DNA of 64,000 bases from Bradyrhizobium canariense (GCF_019402665.1 NZ_VSST01000009.1:62001-126000), one strand, 5' to 3'. Counted from the first letter of the stretch, positions 37,211 through 46,625 are shown. Numbers and translations are program-made. The notes: generated by a model not told the origin, from the sequence alone.

Positions 37211-39424
37211 ATGGGGTTGGGAAAGAAAAAGGGTGGGCGCAAGGAGCCGCTGTTCGGCTTGCCTGCAGCACTCGCCGATCTGCGCCTGACCGCAGCCGAC
37301 CGCATTCCCGGCGGCGATGACAAGCCGAAGAAATCAACGAAATCATCCGCCAGGCGCAAGAGCGAGGATGCCGGCGACGAGCCGCCGCGCGAGCGGAAGG
37401 CGCCAGCCGGCCGCGGCAGCGCCAAGCGGCGATCCAAGTCACGCATCGGCGCGAGCCTTGGCCGCCTGGTCTATTGGGGCGCGGTGCTGGGCCTGTGGGG
37501 CGCGATCGCCGTGATCGGCGTCGTGATCTGGGTCGGCGCTCATCTGCCGCCGATCCAGTCGCTGGAGATCCCCAAGCGGCCGCCGACGATCCAGATCGTC
37601 GGCATCGACGGCAGCATGCTGGCGCAACGCGGCGAGATGGCCGGCGCCAACGTCTCGCTGAAAGATCTGCCGCAATATCTGCCCAAGGCGTTCATCGCCA
37701 TCGAGGATCGCCGCTTCTATTCGCATTTCGGCATCGATCCCGTCGGCATCCTGCGCGCGCTCGTCACCAACGTGCTCCATCGCGGCGTGTCGCAGGGCGG
37801 CTCGACGCTGACGCAGCAATTGGCGAAGAACCTGTTCCTGACCCAGGAGCGCACCATGGCGCGCAAGCTGCAGGAAGCGGAGCTCGCGATCTGGCTGGAG
37901 CGCAAGCACTCCAAGAACGAGATCTTGGAGCTCTATCTCAACCGCGTCTATTTCGGCTCCGGAGCCTATGGCGTCGAGGCCGCCGCGCAGCGCTATTTCG
38001 GCAAGTCGGCCAAGAACGTAACCGTCGCGGAGGCCGCGATGCTGGCCGGCCTCGTCAAATCGCCCTCGCGGCTCGCGCCGAACCGCAACCCCGAGGGCGC
38101 GGAAGCGCGCGCGAAAATCGTGCTCAATGCGATGGCGGATGCCAAATTCATCACCGAGGCGCAGGCGCAGGCCTCGATCGGCCAACCCTCTTACAATGTG
38201 AAGCCGGTCGGCGCCGGCACGGTCAACTACGTCGCCGACTGGATCGGCGAGGTGCTGGACGATCTGGTCGGCCAGATCGACGAGAGCATCAAGGTCGAGA
38301 CCACGATCGATCCGAAGCTTCAGAGCGTGGCGGAAGCCGCCATCATCGACGAGCTCGCGGCCAAGAGCGTGAAATTCAATGTCAGCCAGGGCGCGCTGGT
38401 GGCGATGACGCCGGACGGCGCGGTTCGCGCCATGGTCGGCGGGCGGAATTATTCCGAGAGCCAGTACAACCGCGCCGTCACCGCCAGGCGCCAGCCGGGC
38501 TCCTCGTTCAAGCCGTTCGTGTACCTGACCGCGCTCGAACAGGGGCTGACGCCCGACACGGTCCGCCAGGACGCGCCGATCGAGGTCAAGGGCTGGAAAC
38601 CTGAGAACTACACGCACGAATATTTCGGCGCGGTGACGCTGACCCAGGCGCTCGCGATGTCGCTCAACACGGTCGCCATCCGCCTCGGCCTCGAGGTCGG
38701 GCCGAAGAACGTGGTGCGCACCGCGCACCGGCTCGGCATTTCCTCGAAACTCGAGCCCAACGCCTCGATCGCGCTCGGCACCTCCGAAGTCTCGATGGTC
38801 GAGCTGGTCGGCGCCTACGCACCTTTCGCCAATGGCGGCTTCGCGGCGACGCCGCATGTCGTCACGCGGATCAGGACGCTCAGTGGCAAGCTGCTCTACA
38901 TGCGCCAGGCGGACGAGCACAACCAGGTGGTCGACCCGCGCTATGTCGGCATGATGAACGCGATGATGCGGGAAACGCTGATCAGCGGCACGGCCAAGAA
39001 GGCGGAGATCCCCGGCTGGCCGGCGGCCGGCAAGACCGGCACCAGCCAGGACTACCGCGACGCCTGGTTCATCGGCTACACCGCCAACCTCGTCACCGGC
39101 GTGTGGCTCGGCAATGACGACAACTCGCCGACCAAGAAGGCGACCGGCGGCGGCTTGCCGGTCGAAGTCTGGTCGCGCTTCATGAAGACGGCGCACGAGG
39201 GCGTGCCGGTGGCAGCCTTGCCGAGCTCTCCAGGTGGCTGGGGCCTGTCGAACCTGGCGCAGGCGACGTCGCAGGTGTCGCCGCCAACAGCGGCAGCGCC
39301 CGCACCGGCACCCGCCAGCAACGGCGGCTATCGCCCGCCCCCCACGCGCGCCAATGCGCGACCGGAAGCAGCCGCAGGACTCGATGGCTGGCTGATGGAC
39401 CGGCTGTTCGGCGGAAATCGCTAG
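37211..39424 (+). CDS. mrcA: Penicillin-binding protein 1A (transglycosylase/transpeptidase)
   Basis: 737-residue bifunctional murein synthase. A basic, low-complexity cytoplasmic tail (~1-80) precedes one transmembrane helix (~85-110). The GT51 domain follows, with IEDRRFYSHFGID (catalytic Glu) and GGSTLTQQLAKNLFL. The transpeptidase domain has S-S-F-K (~430), S-L-N and K-T-G-T-S. The C-terminus is a Pro/Ala-rich tail ending near a short conserved helix. The start is uncertain: the ATG at 37211 is used, but the frame also has a GTG at 37178; neither has a clear ribosome-binding site. Confidence 0.92.
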   Translation: MGLGKKKGGRKEPLFGLPAALADLRLTAADRIPGGDDKPKKSTKSSARRKSEDAGDEPPRERKAPAGRGSAKRRSKSRIGASLGRLVYWGAVLGLWGAIAVIGVVIWVGAHLPPIQSLEIPKRPPTIQIVGIDGSMLAQRGEMAGANVSLKDLPQYLPKAFIAIEDRRFYSHFGIDPVGILRALVTNVLHRGVSQGGSTLTQQLAKNLFLTQERTMARKLQEAELAIWLERKHSKNEILELYLNRVYFGSGAYGVEAAAQRYFGKSAKNVTVAEAAMLAGLVKSPSRLAPNRNPEGAEARAKIVLNAMADAKFITEAQAQASIGQPSYNVKPVGAGTVNYVADWIGEVLDDLVGQIDESIKVETTIDPKLQSVAEAAIIDELAAKSVKFNVSQGALVAMTPDGAVRAMVGGRNYSESQYNRAVTARRQPGSSFKPFVYLTALEQGLTPDTVRQDAPIEVKGWKPENYTHEYFGAVTLTQALAMSLNTVAIRLGLEVGPKNVVRTAHRLGISSKLEPNASIALGTSEVSMVELVGAYAPFANGGFAATPHVVTRIRTLSGKLLYMRQADEHNQVVDPRYVGMMNAMMRETLISGTAKKAEIPGWPAAGKTGTSQDYRDAWFIGYTANLVTGVWLGNDDNSPTKKATGGGLPVEVWSRFMKTAHEGVPVAALPSSPGGWGLSNLAQATSQVSPPTAAAPAPAPASNGGYRPPPTRANARPEAAAGLDGWLMDRLFGGNR

Positions 39425-39547
39425 GTTCTGCTTGAGGTCCGCGTGACCTCAAAACAAAAACTGCGAAAACAACCCCATGCACAGTAGCCGAGGGTAATGA
39501 AATCAACGGCTTGCGCGGGCAGCACAGACGCTTGAATCGCGCGCGCC

Positions 39548-39651
39548 GCTGTCATTCCCCGCGGAGGCGGGCAATCCAGTACGCCGCGGCTTCTCGATTC
39601 AACAACTGTCTCTGGAATACTGGATCGCCCGCTTTCGCGGGCGATGACAGC
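39548..39651. repeat. Extragenic palindrome, family VIII
   Basis: Left arm GCTGTCATTCCCCGCGGAGG...GGGCAATCCAGTAC and right arm GTAC-like GAATACTGGATCGCCC...GCGATGACAGC are inverted with a few mismatches around a ~35-nt centre. It lies between the convergent PBP1a and YgjP-like genes. Confidence 0.75.
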
Positions 39652-39677
39652 ATCGGATGGGGTTGGCAGCGCGAGCT

Positions 39678-40433
39678 CTAATCCTCGACCCCGTACCGGT
39701 GCAAATCGTTGCCGTACGTGTCGAGCCACTTCTTGGCGCGCTCCATCGACGGGCAGACCCTGCCGCAGACGCGCCAGAATCGCGCCGAGTGGTTCATCTC
39801 GACGAGATGGGCGACCTCGTGCGCGGCGAGATAGTCGAGCACGTAGGGCGGCGCGAGGATCAGGCGCCAGGAGAACGACAGCGACCCGGCCGAGGTGCAG
39901 GAGCCCCAGCGGCTCGATTGATCGCGGATCGAGAGCCGCTTGACCTTGACGCCGAGCTCGCCGGCATAGGATTCCGCCGCACGCTGAAGGTCGCGGCGAG
40001 CCTCGCGCTTGAGGAAGTCGCTGATGCGACGGTCCGCATGCTCGACGCCACCGGCGACGCAGAGAATGCGTTCACCGCTATCGCGCACTTCCGTCCACAC
40101 CGTACCGCGCGTGCCGGCGCGATGAACGATGCGATGAGAAACGCCGCGAAGCGGTATGACTGTGCCAGGCTGGAACGGTGCGGCCTTCGGCAAACGGCCG
40201 AGACGTGCCGCGATCCATGCGCCGTGGCGCTGCGCGAAGTCTTTTGCTTCGGCGAGCGTGCCGCGCGGCGGCATGGTGAGGATGGCTTCGCGATCACTCG
40301 GATGAATTCTGAGCGTGTAACGGCGCGCGCGGCGATGCCGGCGCAGTCGAATCGCAAAATATTGCGATCCATGGGTGATCAGGAGGGTCTTCGGCTCGTG
40401 GGGCCGCCGATAGAGGAGTGCGCGAGTGGCCAT
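39678..40433 (-). CDS. YgjP-like (SprT-like, DUF45) zinc metallopeptidase
   Basis: 251-residue cytoplasmic protein of the UPF0348/YgjP-like M48-related family. Zinc site and catalytic Glu are in AAHEVAHLVEMNHSARFW (HExxH ... H), preceded by the family signature QSSRWGSCTSAGSLSFSWRL. The start at 40433 is chosen because MATRALLYRR begins the conserved part; the frame continues to 40517. Substrate unknown; E. coli YgjP has no firmly established role. Confidence 0.9.
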   Translation of the reverse strand: MATRALLYRRPHEPKTLLITHGSQYFAIRLRRHRRARRYTLRIHPSDREAILTMPPRGTLAEAKDFAQRHGAWIAARLGRLPKAAPFQPGTVIPLRGVSHRIVHRAGTRGTVWTEVRDSGERILCVAGGVEHADRRISDFLKREARRDLQRAAESYAGELGVKVKRLSIRDQSSRWGSCTSAGSLSFSWRLILAPPYVLDYLAAHEVAHLVEMNHSARFWRVCGRVCPSMERAKKWLDTYGNDLHRYGVED

Positions 40434-40734
40434 GTCTGTCAGTCCGGGGGGCAGGAGAGCGCCCGGATTCTGCCATAACCGCCGCCAGGGAAAGCGCTCG
40501 GCGCAAAAACAAATCATTTGCCCAATATACAGGGGTCTGGCGTCCGGGAGACCCTACAGACTGGGGTTGGAACCGGCTTTTTTCGCCCCCGTTCGGCGCA
40601 TGCGGCACCCCCAAGGGGTGAGGTTGGACTCACTCCTACAAAGCTACCTAAATACCGCGAATCTGGCGGGAACTCGGCCCTGTCGGAGCCTCCGACAGGG
40701 CGTCGATTTTCAGCGGGAAAGCCGAAATACGCGA
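40434..40734. other. Intergenic stretch between YgjP-like gene and phaZ
   Basis: About 300 bp without a supported gene. It holds the perfect hairpin at 40678-40700 and, upstream of the YgjP-like start, a moderately AT-rich part around 40505-40530 that may be its promoter. A short plus-strand frame here shows no domain and no ribosome-binding site and was not called. Confidence 0.5.
40678..40700 (-). terminator. Perfect hairpin downstream of phaZ
   Basis: CCCTGTCGGA-GCC-TCCGACAGGG is a perfect 10-bp stem with a 3-nt loop, 35 bp beyond the phaZ stop on the minus strand. No T-run follows directly, so intrinsic termination is plausible but not certain. Confidence 0.55.
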
Positions 40735-42063
40735 TTATTCGGCCGCGAGTGCCTGCAATGAGCTCGGATTCGCCGCCGAGACCATGAAGTCATGGATGCG
40801 CGGCACGATTTCCGATTTGAAGCGCGAGCCATTGAACACGCCGTAATGTCCGACGCCCTTCTGGACGTAATGAACGCGGCGGTGATCGGGAATCGAGCTG
40901 CACAATGTGTGCGTTGCTTCGGTCTGACCGATGCCGGAGATGTCGTCGTTCTCGCCTTCGACCGTCATCAACGCGACGCGCGTGACCTTGGAGGGATCGA
41001 CGCGTGTTCCACGATGGGTCATCTCGCCCTTCGGCAGCGAATGCTTCACGAACACGGTGTCGACGGTCTGCAGGTAATACTCGGCGGAGAGATCCATCAC
41101 CGCGAGATATTCGTCGTAGAAGTCGCGATGCTTGTCGACGAGGTCGCCGTCGCCCTTCACCAGATTGGCGAACAGCTGCTTGTGGGCATCCATATGCCGG
41201 TCGAGATTCATGCTGATGAAGCCGTTGAGCTGCAAGAAGCCCGGATAGACGTCGCGCATCATGCCCGGATGCGGGAACGGCACCTTGGTGATGACGTGGT
41301 TGCGGAACCAGTCGATACCGCGCTCCTGGGCGAGGTTGTTCACCGCGGTCGGATTGCGCCGGGTGTCGATCGGGCCGCCCATCAGCGTCATCGAGGTCGG
41401 CACGAAGGGATCACGCAGCGCTTCCATGATCGAAACAGCAGCGACAACGGGAACCGAGGGCTGGCACACCGCCAGCACATGCGTGTTGCCGCCGAGGACA
41501 TGCAGCATCTCGATGACGTAGTCGATGTAGTCGTCGAGATCGAAACGGCCGTCGCTGAGCGGCACCATGCGGGCATCGGCCCAATCGGTGATGTAGACCT
41601 CATGCCCCGGCAGGAAAGCCTCGACCGTACCGCGGAGCAGCGTCGCGTAATGGCCGGACATCGGCGCTACGATCAGCACGCGCGGCTGCGGGCTGCGCAG
41701 CGGACGGGTGAACTTGCGATCGAAGTAGAGCAGGCGGCAGAACGGCTTTTCCCAGACCGAGCGGACCTCGACGGGAACGCGGATGCCGTTGACCTCGGTG
41801 TCGTTGAGGCCCCATTCCGGCTTGCCGTAACGGCGCGTGGTGCGTTCGAACAATTCGCAGGCCGCGGCAACCGACTTGCCGACCTCGGTGCGTGCCCATG
41901 GATTGAGGGGATTCTGAAACAGCAGCTTGGTCGCGTCCGTGATCGCACGCGCCGGATTGAGAGAGGCTTGCCCCATCTCGTACATCCAGTACATCGGCGT
42001 CGTCAGGACCGGACTGCCTTCGGCCACCAGGGGCGGCGCGCCGCCAAACTCGCCAATCGGCAT
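40735..42063 (-). CDS. phaZ: Intracellular polyhydroxybutyrate depolymerase
   Basis: 442-residue cytoplasmic PHB mobilising enzyme that attacks native amorphous PHB granules. It has no signal peptide. The nucleophile is a Cys (C200 in HVLAVCQPSVP) in place of the Ser of ordinary lipase boxes, as in Ralstonia PhaZ1-type intracellular depolymerases. The N-terminal segment MYWMYEMGQASLNPARA and the C-terminal GVGHYGVFNGSRF with the catalytic His are characteristic. The ATG at 42063 has GAGGAA upstream. It is monocistronic as far as the sequence shows. Confidence 0.93.
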   Translation of the reverse strand: MPIGEFGGAPPLVAEGSPVLTTPMYWMYEMGQASLNPARAITDATKLLFQNPLNPWARTEVGKSVAAACELFERTTRRYGKPEWGLNDTEVNGIRVPVEVRSVWEKPFCRLLYFDRKFTRPLRSPQPRVLIVAPMSGHYATLLRGTVEAFLPGHEVYITDWADARMVPLSDGRFDLDDYIDYVIEMLHVLGGNTHVLAVCQPSVPVVAAVSIMEALRDPFVPTSMTLMGGPIDTRRNPTAVNNLAQERGIDWFRNHVITKVPFPHPGMMRDVYPGFLQLNGFISMNLDRHMDAHKQLFANLVKGDGDLVDKHRDFYDEYLAVMDLSAEYYLQTVDTVFVKHSLPKGEMTHRGTRVDPSKVTRVALMTVEGENDDISGIGQTEATHTLCSSIPDHRRVHYVQKGVGHYGVFNGSRFKSEIVPRIHDFMVSAANPSSLQALAAE

Positions 42064-42184
42064 CGCTATATTCCTCTTCGCATCGCAGCATACTGCCGAA
42101 TGCGTAATATTGCGTCAATGCATGGTTCCGTACATTTACGTGGCCCAGTCGCCCAAACCGGGCTGAATCCACGAGAAAGTTACG

Positions 42185-43003
42185 TTATTCGCCGCCTGAC
42201 AGCAGCGAGCCCTGCATCCTGGCGCTGCGCAAAAGGGCAAGGAATGCCCCAAAAGATGCAATCAACAGCACCGCATTGATGGCCAACGCGCTCAGCATCA
42301 GATCGGTCCTGAAGGTGTTTTCGATCAGCAGCGCGCGCATCCCTTCGAACACGTAGGTCGGCGGCAGCGTCCAGGCAATATACTGCAGCCAGACCGGCAG
42401 CACGCTGACGGGATAGTAGACGCAGGCGAGCGGCATGATGCCGAACATCAAGGTCCAGACGATGCTCTCGGCACCGAGACCGTTTCGCAGCACCAGGCCG
42501 GAGACGAAGATGCCGACCGACCAGCTCGTGAAGATCAGATTGCAGAAGAACGCGATCAGCGGCACGCCGAGCGCATAAACGTTGAAATGAAACAGGAACA
42601 GCGCAAGCAGCGTCATCGGGATGACGCCGATCGCAAGCCTGATCAGGCTCATGATCATCAGCGACAGCAGAAATTCGATCGGCTTCAACGGGCTCATCAT
42701 GAGATTGCCGAGGTTGCGCGCCCACATCTCTTCCAGGAACGAGATCGAAAAGCCGAGCTGCCCGCGAAACAGGATGTCCCAGAGGATGACGGCGCCGATC
42801 AGGGTTCCGCCGGCACGCGCGAAGAAGTTTGCATTCTGCGCGATATACAGCTGAAGAAAGCCCCAGGTGATGACCTGCAGCGCCGGCCAGTAGAGCAGCT
42901 CGAGCAGCCGCGGCCAGGACGACAGCAGGAGGTACCAATAGCGCAGGATCATCGCGCCGATGCGATGGAGGGAGATGCCGCGGTGGAGGGAGGCCTCACT
43001 CAT
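42185..43003 (-). CDS. ABC-2 type transporter permease
   Basis: 272-residue inner-membrane permease with about six helices of the ABC-2 exporter class. The helical segment FRGQLGFSISFLEEMWARNLGNLMMSPLKPIEFLLS is the cytoplasmic coupling region typical of NodJ/DrrB-like permeases, and PPTYVFEGMRALL is the C-terminal ABC-2 signature. The ATG at 43003 has GGGAG upstream. It pairs with the ATPase gene 108 bp upstream; a palindromic repeat lies between them. The substrate is unknown (lipids, polysaccharides or drugs are typical). Confidence 0.88.
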   Translation of the reverse strand: MSEASLHRGISLHRIGAMILRYWYLLLSSWPRLLELLYWPALQVITWGFLQLYIAQNANFFARAGGTLIGAVILWDILFRGQLGFSISFLEEMWARNLGNLMMSPLKPIEFLLSLMIMSLIRLAIGVIPMTLLALFLFHFNVYALGVPLIAFFCNLIFTSWSVGIFVSGLVLRNGLGAESIVWTLMFGIMPLACVYYPVSVLPVWLQYIAWTLPPTYVFEGMRALLIENTFRTDLMLSALAINAVLLIASFGAFLALLRSARMQGSLLSGGE

Positions 43004-43014
43004 CGCGCACTCCC

Positions 43015-43091
43015 GTAGCCCGGATGAGCGAAGCGACATCCGGGACCTTGCTGGCGGCGTTCCCGGGTATCGCTTCGCTCACCCGGGCTAC
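43015..43091. repeat. Extragenic palindrome, family II
   Basis: Outer arms GTAGCCCGGATGAGCGAAGCG and CGCTTCGCTCACCCGGGCTAC are inverted, around an inner CCGGGACC/GTTCCCGG pair. It separates the ABC-2 ATPase and permease genes within one apparent operon. Same family as 7165-7249. Confidence 0.85.
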
Positions 43092-43111
43092 GTTCGCAAC
43101 ATACGGCCTTC

Positions 43112-43915
43112 TCATCGCGCCGCCTCCTGTGCGCCGTTCACCCTTCCGCGCGCGACGTCCAGAAACACCTCTTCCAGCGTGGTGCGGTTGTAGCGCGCCA
43201 TGATGGCTTCGGGCGTATCGTCGTCCTCGATACGGCCGCGCTTCATGATGATGACGCGGTCGCAGAGCCGCTCGACTTCGAGCATGTTGTGCGAGGCCAG
43301 CAGGATGGTGGCGTTGTTCGCCTTGCGATAACGCTCCAGATGACCCCGGACCCAGTCGGCGGTGTCGGGATCGAGCGAGGCGGTCGGTTCGTCCAGCAAC
43401 AGAAGCTCGGGCTGGTTGATCAGCGCCTTGGCAAGCGCAACGCGCGTCTTTTGTCCTGCGGAGAGCTTGCCGTTGGCGCGGTCGATGAACTCGGTGAGAT
43501 CGAGGTCGCAGGCCAGCTCAGCGATGCGGTCGGAGAGGTTCTTCACGGCATAGAGCTTGCCGAACACGGTGAGATTCTGACGCACCGTGAGCCGCATGGG
43601 CATGTCGACATAGGGGCTCTCGAAATTCATCCGCCCCAGCACGGAGGCGCTGTCCTCCGGCATTCGATGCCCGAGCACCTGCACGCGGCCGGAGGTCGGC
43701 AGCACGAGGCCCATGATCGTCGCGATGGTCGTGGTCTTGCCGGCGCCGTTGCCGCCCAGCAGCCCGGTGATGCTGCCGCGCGGAAGCGAAAAGGAGATGT
43801 CGTCGATGGCGCGGGTCTGCTTGTAGACCTTGACGAGGTGATCGACCGCGATGGCCGCGGAGAGGCTGCGATCCGCGACAGTCGGCCAGCTTGAACCCTG
43901 GTCATTCTCGGTCAT
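43112..43915 (-). CDS. ABC-2 exporter ATP-binding protein
   Basis: 267-residue ATPase with Walker A GGNGAGKTTTI (~50-60), a signature in the relaxed form KLSAGQKTRVALAKAL, Walker B LLLLDEPTASLD and H-loop SHNMLEVERL. The C-terminal TLEEVFLDVARG is the usual ending of ABC-2 exporter ATPases. The ATG at 43915 gives a standard N-terminus; the frame stays open far upstream, across the opposite-strand regS gene, but that part is not coding. It is divergent from regS with 105 bp between. Confidence 0.92.
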   Translation of the reverse strand: MTENDQGSSWPTVADRSLSAAIAVDHLVKVYKQTRAIDDISFSLPRGSITGLLGGNGAGKTTTIATIMGLVLPTSGRVQVLGHRMPEDSASVLGRMNFESPYVDMPMRLTVRQNLTVFGKLYAVKNLSDRIAELACDLDLTEFIDRANGKLSAGQKTRVALAKALINQPELLLLDEPTASLDPDTADWVRGHLERYRKANNATILLASHNMLEVERLCDRVIIMKRGRIEDDDTPEAIMARYNRTTLEEVFLDVARGRVNGAQEAAR

Positions 43916-44020
43916 GCTGGGCGTTCTTCTGCTATTGCAGCGGAGAGCGCAAGGCTTGTAATCCGGTGGTTCCGTGAGCCGCGCGCTTGTGATCGAGAAG
44001 GCACCGCCCCCTTGGCCGAA

Positions 44021-45331
44021 ATGACCGAACTTGCCGCTTCCGACTTTCGCCCCGCGCAGCGGCATATCCGCCTGGATACGATCCTGCGGCTGCGCTGGCT
44101 CGCGGTGCTGGGCCAGCTCGCCGCGATCTTCATCGTGGCGCAGGGGCTGGACTTCAATGTCGAGATCGTTCCCTGCGTCAGCATCATCGCTCTGTCGGCG
44201 GCGCTCAATCTGGCGCTCCAGACCGTGTCCAATCCGCTGCAGCGGCTGGAGCCGATGCAGGCGGCCGGACTGCTCGCGCTCAACATCGTGGAGCTGGCGG
44301 GTCTCCTGTTCTTCACCGGCGGACTCCAGAACCCGTTCTCGTTCCTGTTCCTCGCGCCCGTGCTGATCTCGGCGACCGCGCTGCCGGCCCGCTTCACCTT
44401 CGGCCTTGGCGTGCTGGCTGTCGCCTGCGCCTCGATCCTGTTCTTCTTCCATCTGCCGCTGCCCTGGGATTCCGACGATCCGCTGGTGCTGCCGCCGATC
44501 TATCTCGTCGGCGTCTGGCTCTCGATCGCGCTCGCGATCGGCGTCACCAGCCTCTACTCGTTCCAGGTCACCGAGGAGGCGCGCAAGCTCGCCGACGCGC
44601 TGGCCGCGACCGAGCTGGTGCTGACACGCGAGCAGCATCTGACCCAGCTCGACGGCCTGGCGGCGGCCGCGGCGCACGAGCTCGGCACGCCGCTCGCGAC
44701 GATCTTCCTGATCTCGCGCGAGCTCGAGAAGACGGTGAAGGAACCGAACTTTGCCGCCGACCTGAAGACCCTGCGCGAGCAGACGCAGCGTTGCCGCGAC
44801 ATATTGAGCAAGATCACCCAGCTCTCCTCCACCGGCGCGCCGTTCGACCGCATGAAGCTGTCGGAGCTGATCGAAGAGGTGGTGGCGCCGCACCGCGATT
44901 TCGGCGTCGATATCAAGGTGCGCATCGCCGTCGCCATCGTGGCCGAGCCGGTCGGCTCGCGCAATCCGGCGATCCTCTACGGCGTCGGCAACATCGTCGA
45001 GAACGCGGTCGATTTTGCCCGCACCACTGTTGAAGTAAATGCGTGGTGGAACAAGGACACGATCGAGCTCGTGATCTCCGATGACGGTCCCGGCATTCCG
45101 CCTGACATCCTGAACCGGATCGGCGAGCCCTATTTGTCGCGGCGGCGCAACCAGGACGAAGGCGGCGGCCTCGGGCTCGGCGTGTTCATCGCGCGCACCT
45201 TGCTGGAGCGCACCGGCGCCAAGGTCTCGTTTACCAACCGGACCTTTCCTGACCACGGCGCAGTGGTCCAGATCACGTGGCCGAGAGAGCGTTTTGAGGC
45301 TATCGAGACCTTTGAAGAAACAATAGGATAG
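44021..45331 (+). CDS. regS: Redox-responsive sensor histidine kinase RegS/RegB/PrrB
   Basis: 436-residue membrane kinase that senses redox state through the quinone pool and phosphorylates RegR. Six hydrophobic helices fill residues ~25-180, with the ubiquinone-site motif GGLQNPF (100-106). The H-box is AAAAHELGTPLA (His219), the redox-active Cys is C258 in EQTQRCRDIL, and N and G boxes are NIVENAVDFA, DDGPGI and GGGLGLG. The ATG at 44021 is used; a TTG three codons earlier is possible. In Bradyrhizobium this pair activates fixR-nifA and other low-oxygen genes. Confidence 0.94.
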   Translation: MTELAASDFRPAQRHIRLDTILRLRWLAVLGQLAAIFIVAQGLDFNVEIVPCVSIIALSAALNLALQTVSNPLQRLEPMQAAGLLALNIVELAGLLFFTGGLQNPFSFLFLAPVLISATALPARFTFGLGVLAVACASILFFFHLPLPWDSDDPLVLPPIYLVGVWLSIALAIGVTSLYSFQVTEEARKLADALAATELVLTREQHLTQLDGLAAAAAHELGTPLATIFLISRELEKTVKEPNFAADLKTLREQTQRCRDILSKITQLSSTGAPFDRMKLSELIEEVVAPHRDFGVDIKVRIAVAIVAEPVGSRNPAILYGVGNIVENAVDFARTTVEVNAWWNKDTIELVISDDGPGIPPDILNRIGEPYLSRRRNQDEGGGLGLGVFIARTLLERTGAKVSFTNRTFPDHGAVVQITWPRERFEAIETFEETIG

Positions 45332-45433
45332 GCCGCGACCTTGCGTCGCACGACGGGGTCGATCGACCATTGGCGGCCTTGGCACCGCCCGATTGCAAGG
45401 CCATATGTAGATGCGTTGGAGAGAGGACAAACC

Positions 45434-45988
45434 TTGAACGCCATCGCCGAACTGAATGAACAGACCGACCGCTCGCTGCTGATCGTGGAGGACGACAAGC
45501 CGTTCCTGGAGCGGCTGTCGCGCGCCATGGAAACGCGCGGCTTTGCGGTGACGTCATGCGACACCGTCTCGGACGGCCTGGCGCAGATCGGCAAGGCCGC
45601 GCCGGCATTTGCCGTGGTCGATCTCCGGCTCGGTGACGGCAACGGTCTCGACGTGGTCTCGGCGCTGAAGAAGAAGCGCCCCGACGCCCGCGCAATCGTG
45701 CTGACCGGCTATGGCAACATCGCCACCGCCGTCACCGCGGTGAAGATGGGCGCGGTCGATTATCTCTCGAAGCCCGCGGACGCCGACGACGTCGTCGCGG
45801 CGCTGCTGTCGACCGGCTCGGACAAGTCCGAATTGCCGGCGAACCCGATGTCGGCCGACCGCGTGCGCTGGGAACACATCCAGCGCATTTACGAAATGTG
45901 CAATCGCAACGTCTCGGAGACGGCGCGGCGCCTCAACATGCACCGGCGCACGCTGCAGCGCATTTTGGCGAAGCGCGCGCCGCGATAA
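45434..45988 (+). CDS. regR: Response regulator RegR/RegA/PrrA
   Basis: 184-residue activator with a receiver domain (acidic pair D20/D21, phospho-acceptor D63, Lys113) and a Fis-type helix-turn-helix at the end (NVSETARRLNMHRRTLQRIL, ~155-175), almost invariant among RegA/PrrA/ActR/RegR proteins. The start is TTG at 45434, chosen because AGAGG lies upstream and the length equals that expected for RegR; no in-frame ATG precedes the receiver domain. It follows regS by ~100 bp on the same strand. Confidence 0.94.
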   Translation: MNAIAELNEQTDRSLLIVEDDKPFLERLSRAMETRGFAVTSCDTVSDGLAQIGKAAPAFAVVDLRLGDGNGLDVVSALKKKRPDARAIVLTGYGNIATAVTAVKMGAVDYLSKPADADDVVAALLSTGSDKSELPANPMSADRVRWEHIQRIYEMCNRNVSETARRLNMHRRTLQRILAKRAPR

Positions 45989-45992
45989 CGGT

Positions 45993-46091
45993 GTCGTAGG
46001 GTGGGCAAAGGCGCAAAGCGCCGTGCCCACCGTGCCTGCTTCAATCTTTGACCTGGATGGTGGGCACGCTACGCTTTGCCCACCCTACGAC
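45993..46091. repeat. Extragenic palindrome, family V (variant)
   Basis: Ends GTCGTAGGGTGGGCAAAG and CTTTGCCCACCCTACGAC are exact inverted copies, with GTGCCCACC/GGTGGGCAC inside. It lies between the convergent regR and mmcB genes and may be a bidirectional terminator. Confidence 0.88.
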
Positions 46092-46109
46092 ATCCCGCGC
46101 GCGGCGCCG

Positions 46110-46598
46110 CTACTCCCAAAACTCCGCATGCCCCTGCGGATCGACCAGCCGGTTGATCCGCAACGCCGCAGCCATGCCAAATCGCAACGTCATCTGCTTG
46201 CGCGTGGCCGCAGCGAGCTTGTGCTCGGGCGCCTCGCAGTGCAGGTGCGCGCCATAGGCATCCGCGATGATCAGACCCGTGTCTTGCGGAAAGATCTCGC
46301 AAGGCAGGTCCTGCGTGAAGGCGAAGAACAGCCGGTCGCAATGCGCCCGGTATTCGTGCCATTTCTGATCGGCGCGCAAATCCTCCACCGACGATTTGAT
46401 CTCGACGATCCAGATCTCGCCGCGCTCGTTCAGCGCGACGAGATCGGCGCGCCGCCCCGAGGGCAGCGGCAATTCGCTGATGCAGGTGAAGCCGAGCGAG
46501 CGCAGCAACCGCGCCGTGCCGCGCGCGATCGCCAGCGCCCTCTCGGATTGACGGCGGTCGGGTGGTGGCACGAGGGCAATGCGGGCGGGATTGTCCAT
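46110..46598 (-). CDS. mmcB: MmcB family DNA repair protein
   Basis: 162-residue protein of the alphaproteobacterial MmcB family (former DUF1052). The PD-(D/E)xK-like nuclease core is visible as ELPLPSGRRADLVALNERGEIWIVEIKSS (Asp and Glu-x-Lys), followed by DLRADQKWHEYRAHCDRLFFA. In Caulobacter MmcB belongs to the SOS-linked damage response. The ATG at 46598 begins at MDNPARIALVPPPDRRQSERAL, close to the family start; no strong ribosome-binding site. The composite repeat copy B lies in its upstream region. Confidence 0.88.
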   Translation of the reverse strand: MDNPARIALVPPPDRRQSERALAIARGTARLLRSLGFTCISELPLPSGRRADLVALNERGEIWIVEIKSSVEDLRADQKWHEYRAHCDRLFFAFTQDLPCEIFPQDTGLIIADAYGAHLHCEAPEHKLAAATRKQMTLRFGMAAALRINRLVDPQGHAEFWE

Positions 46599-46625
46599 GG
46601 GGAGAGGATAACCGATTCCTCCGTC

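Noticed and set aside
40518..40787. 89-codon plus-strand frame between the YgjP-like gene and phaZ
   Set aside because: No ribosome-binding site, no domain, contains the phaZ hairpin and overlaps the phaZ end on the other strand.
43916..45430. Upstream extension of the ABC-2 ATPase frame to 45430
   Set aside because: It would overlap regS entirely on the other strand; the ATPase domain starts right after the ATG at 43915.
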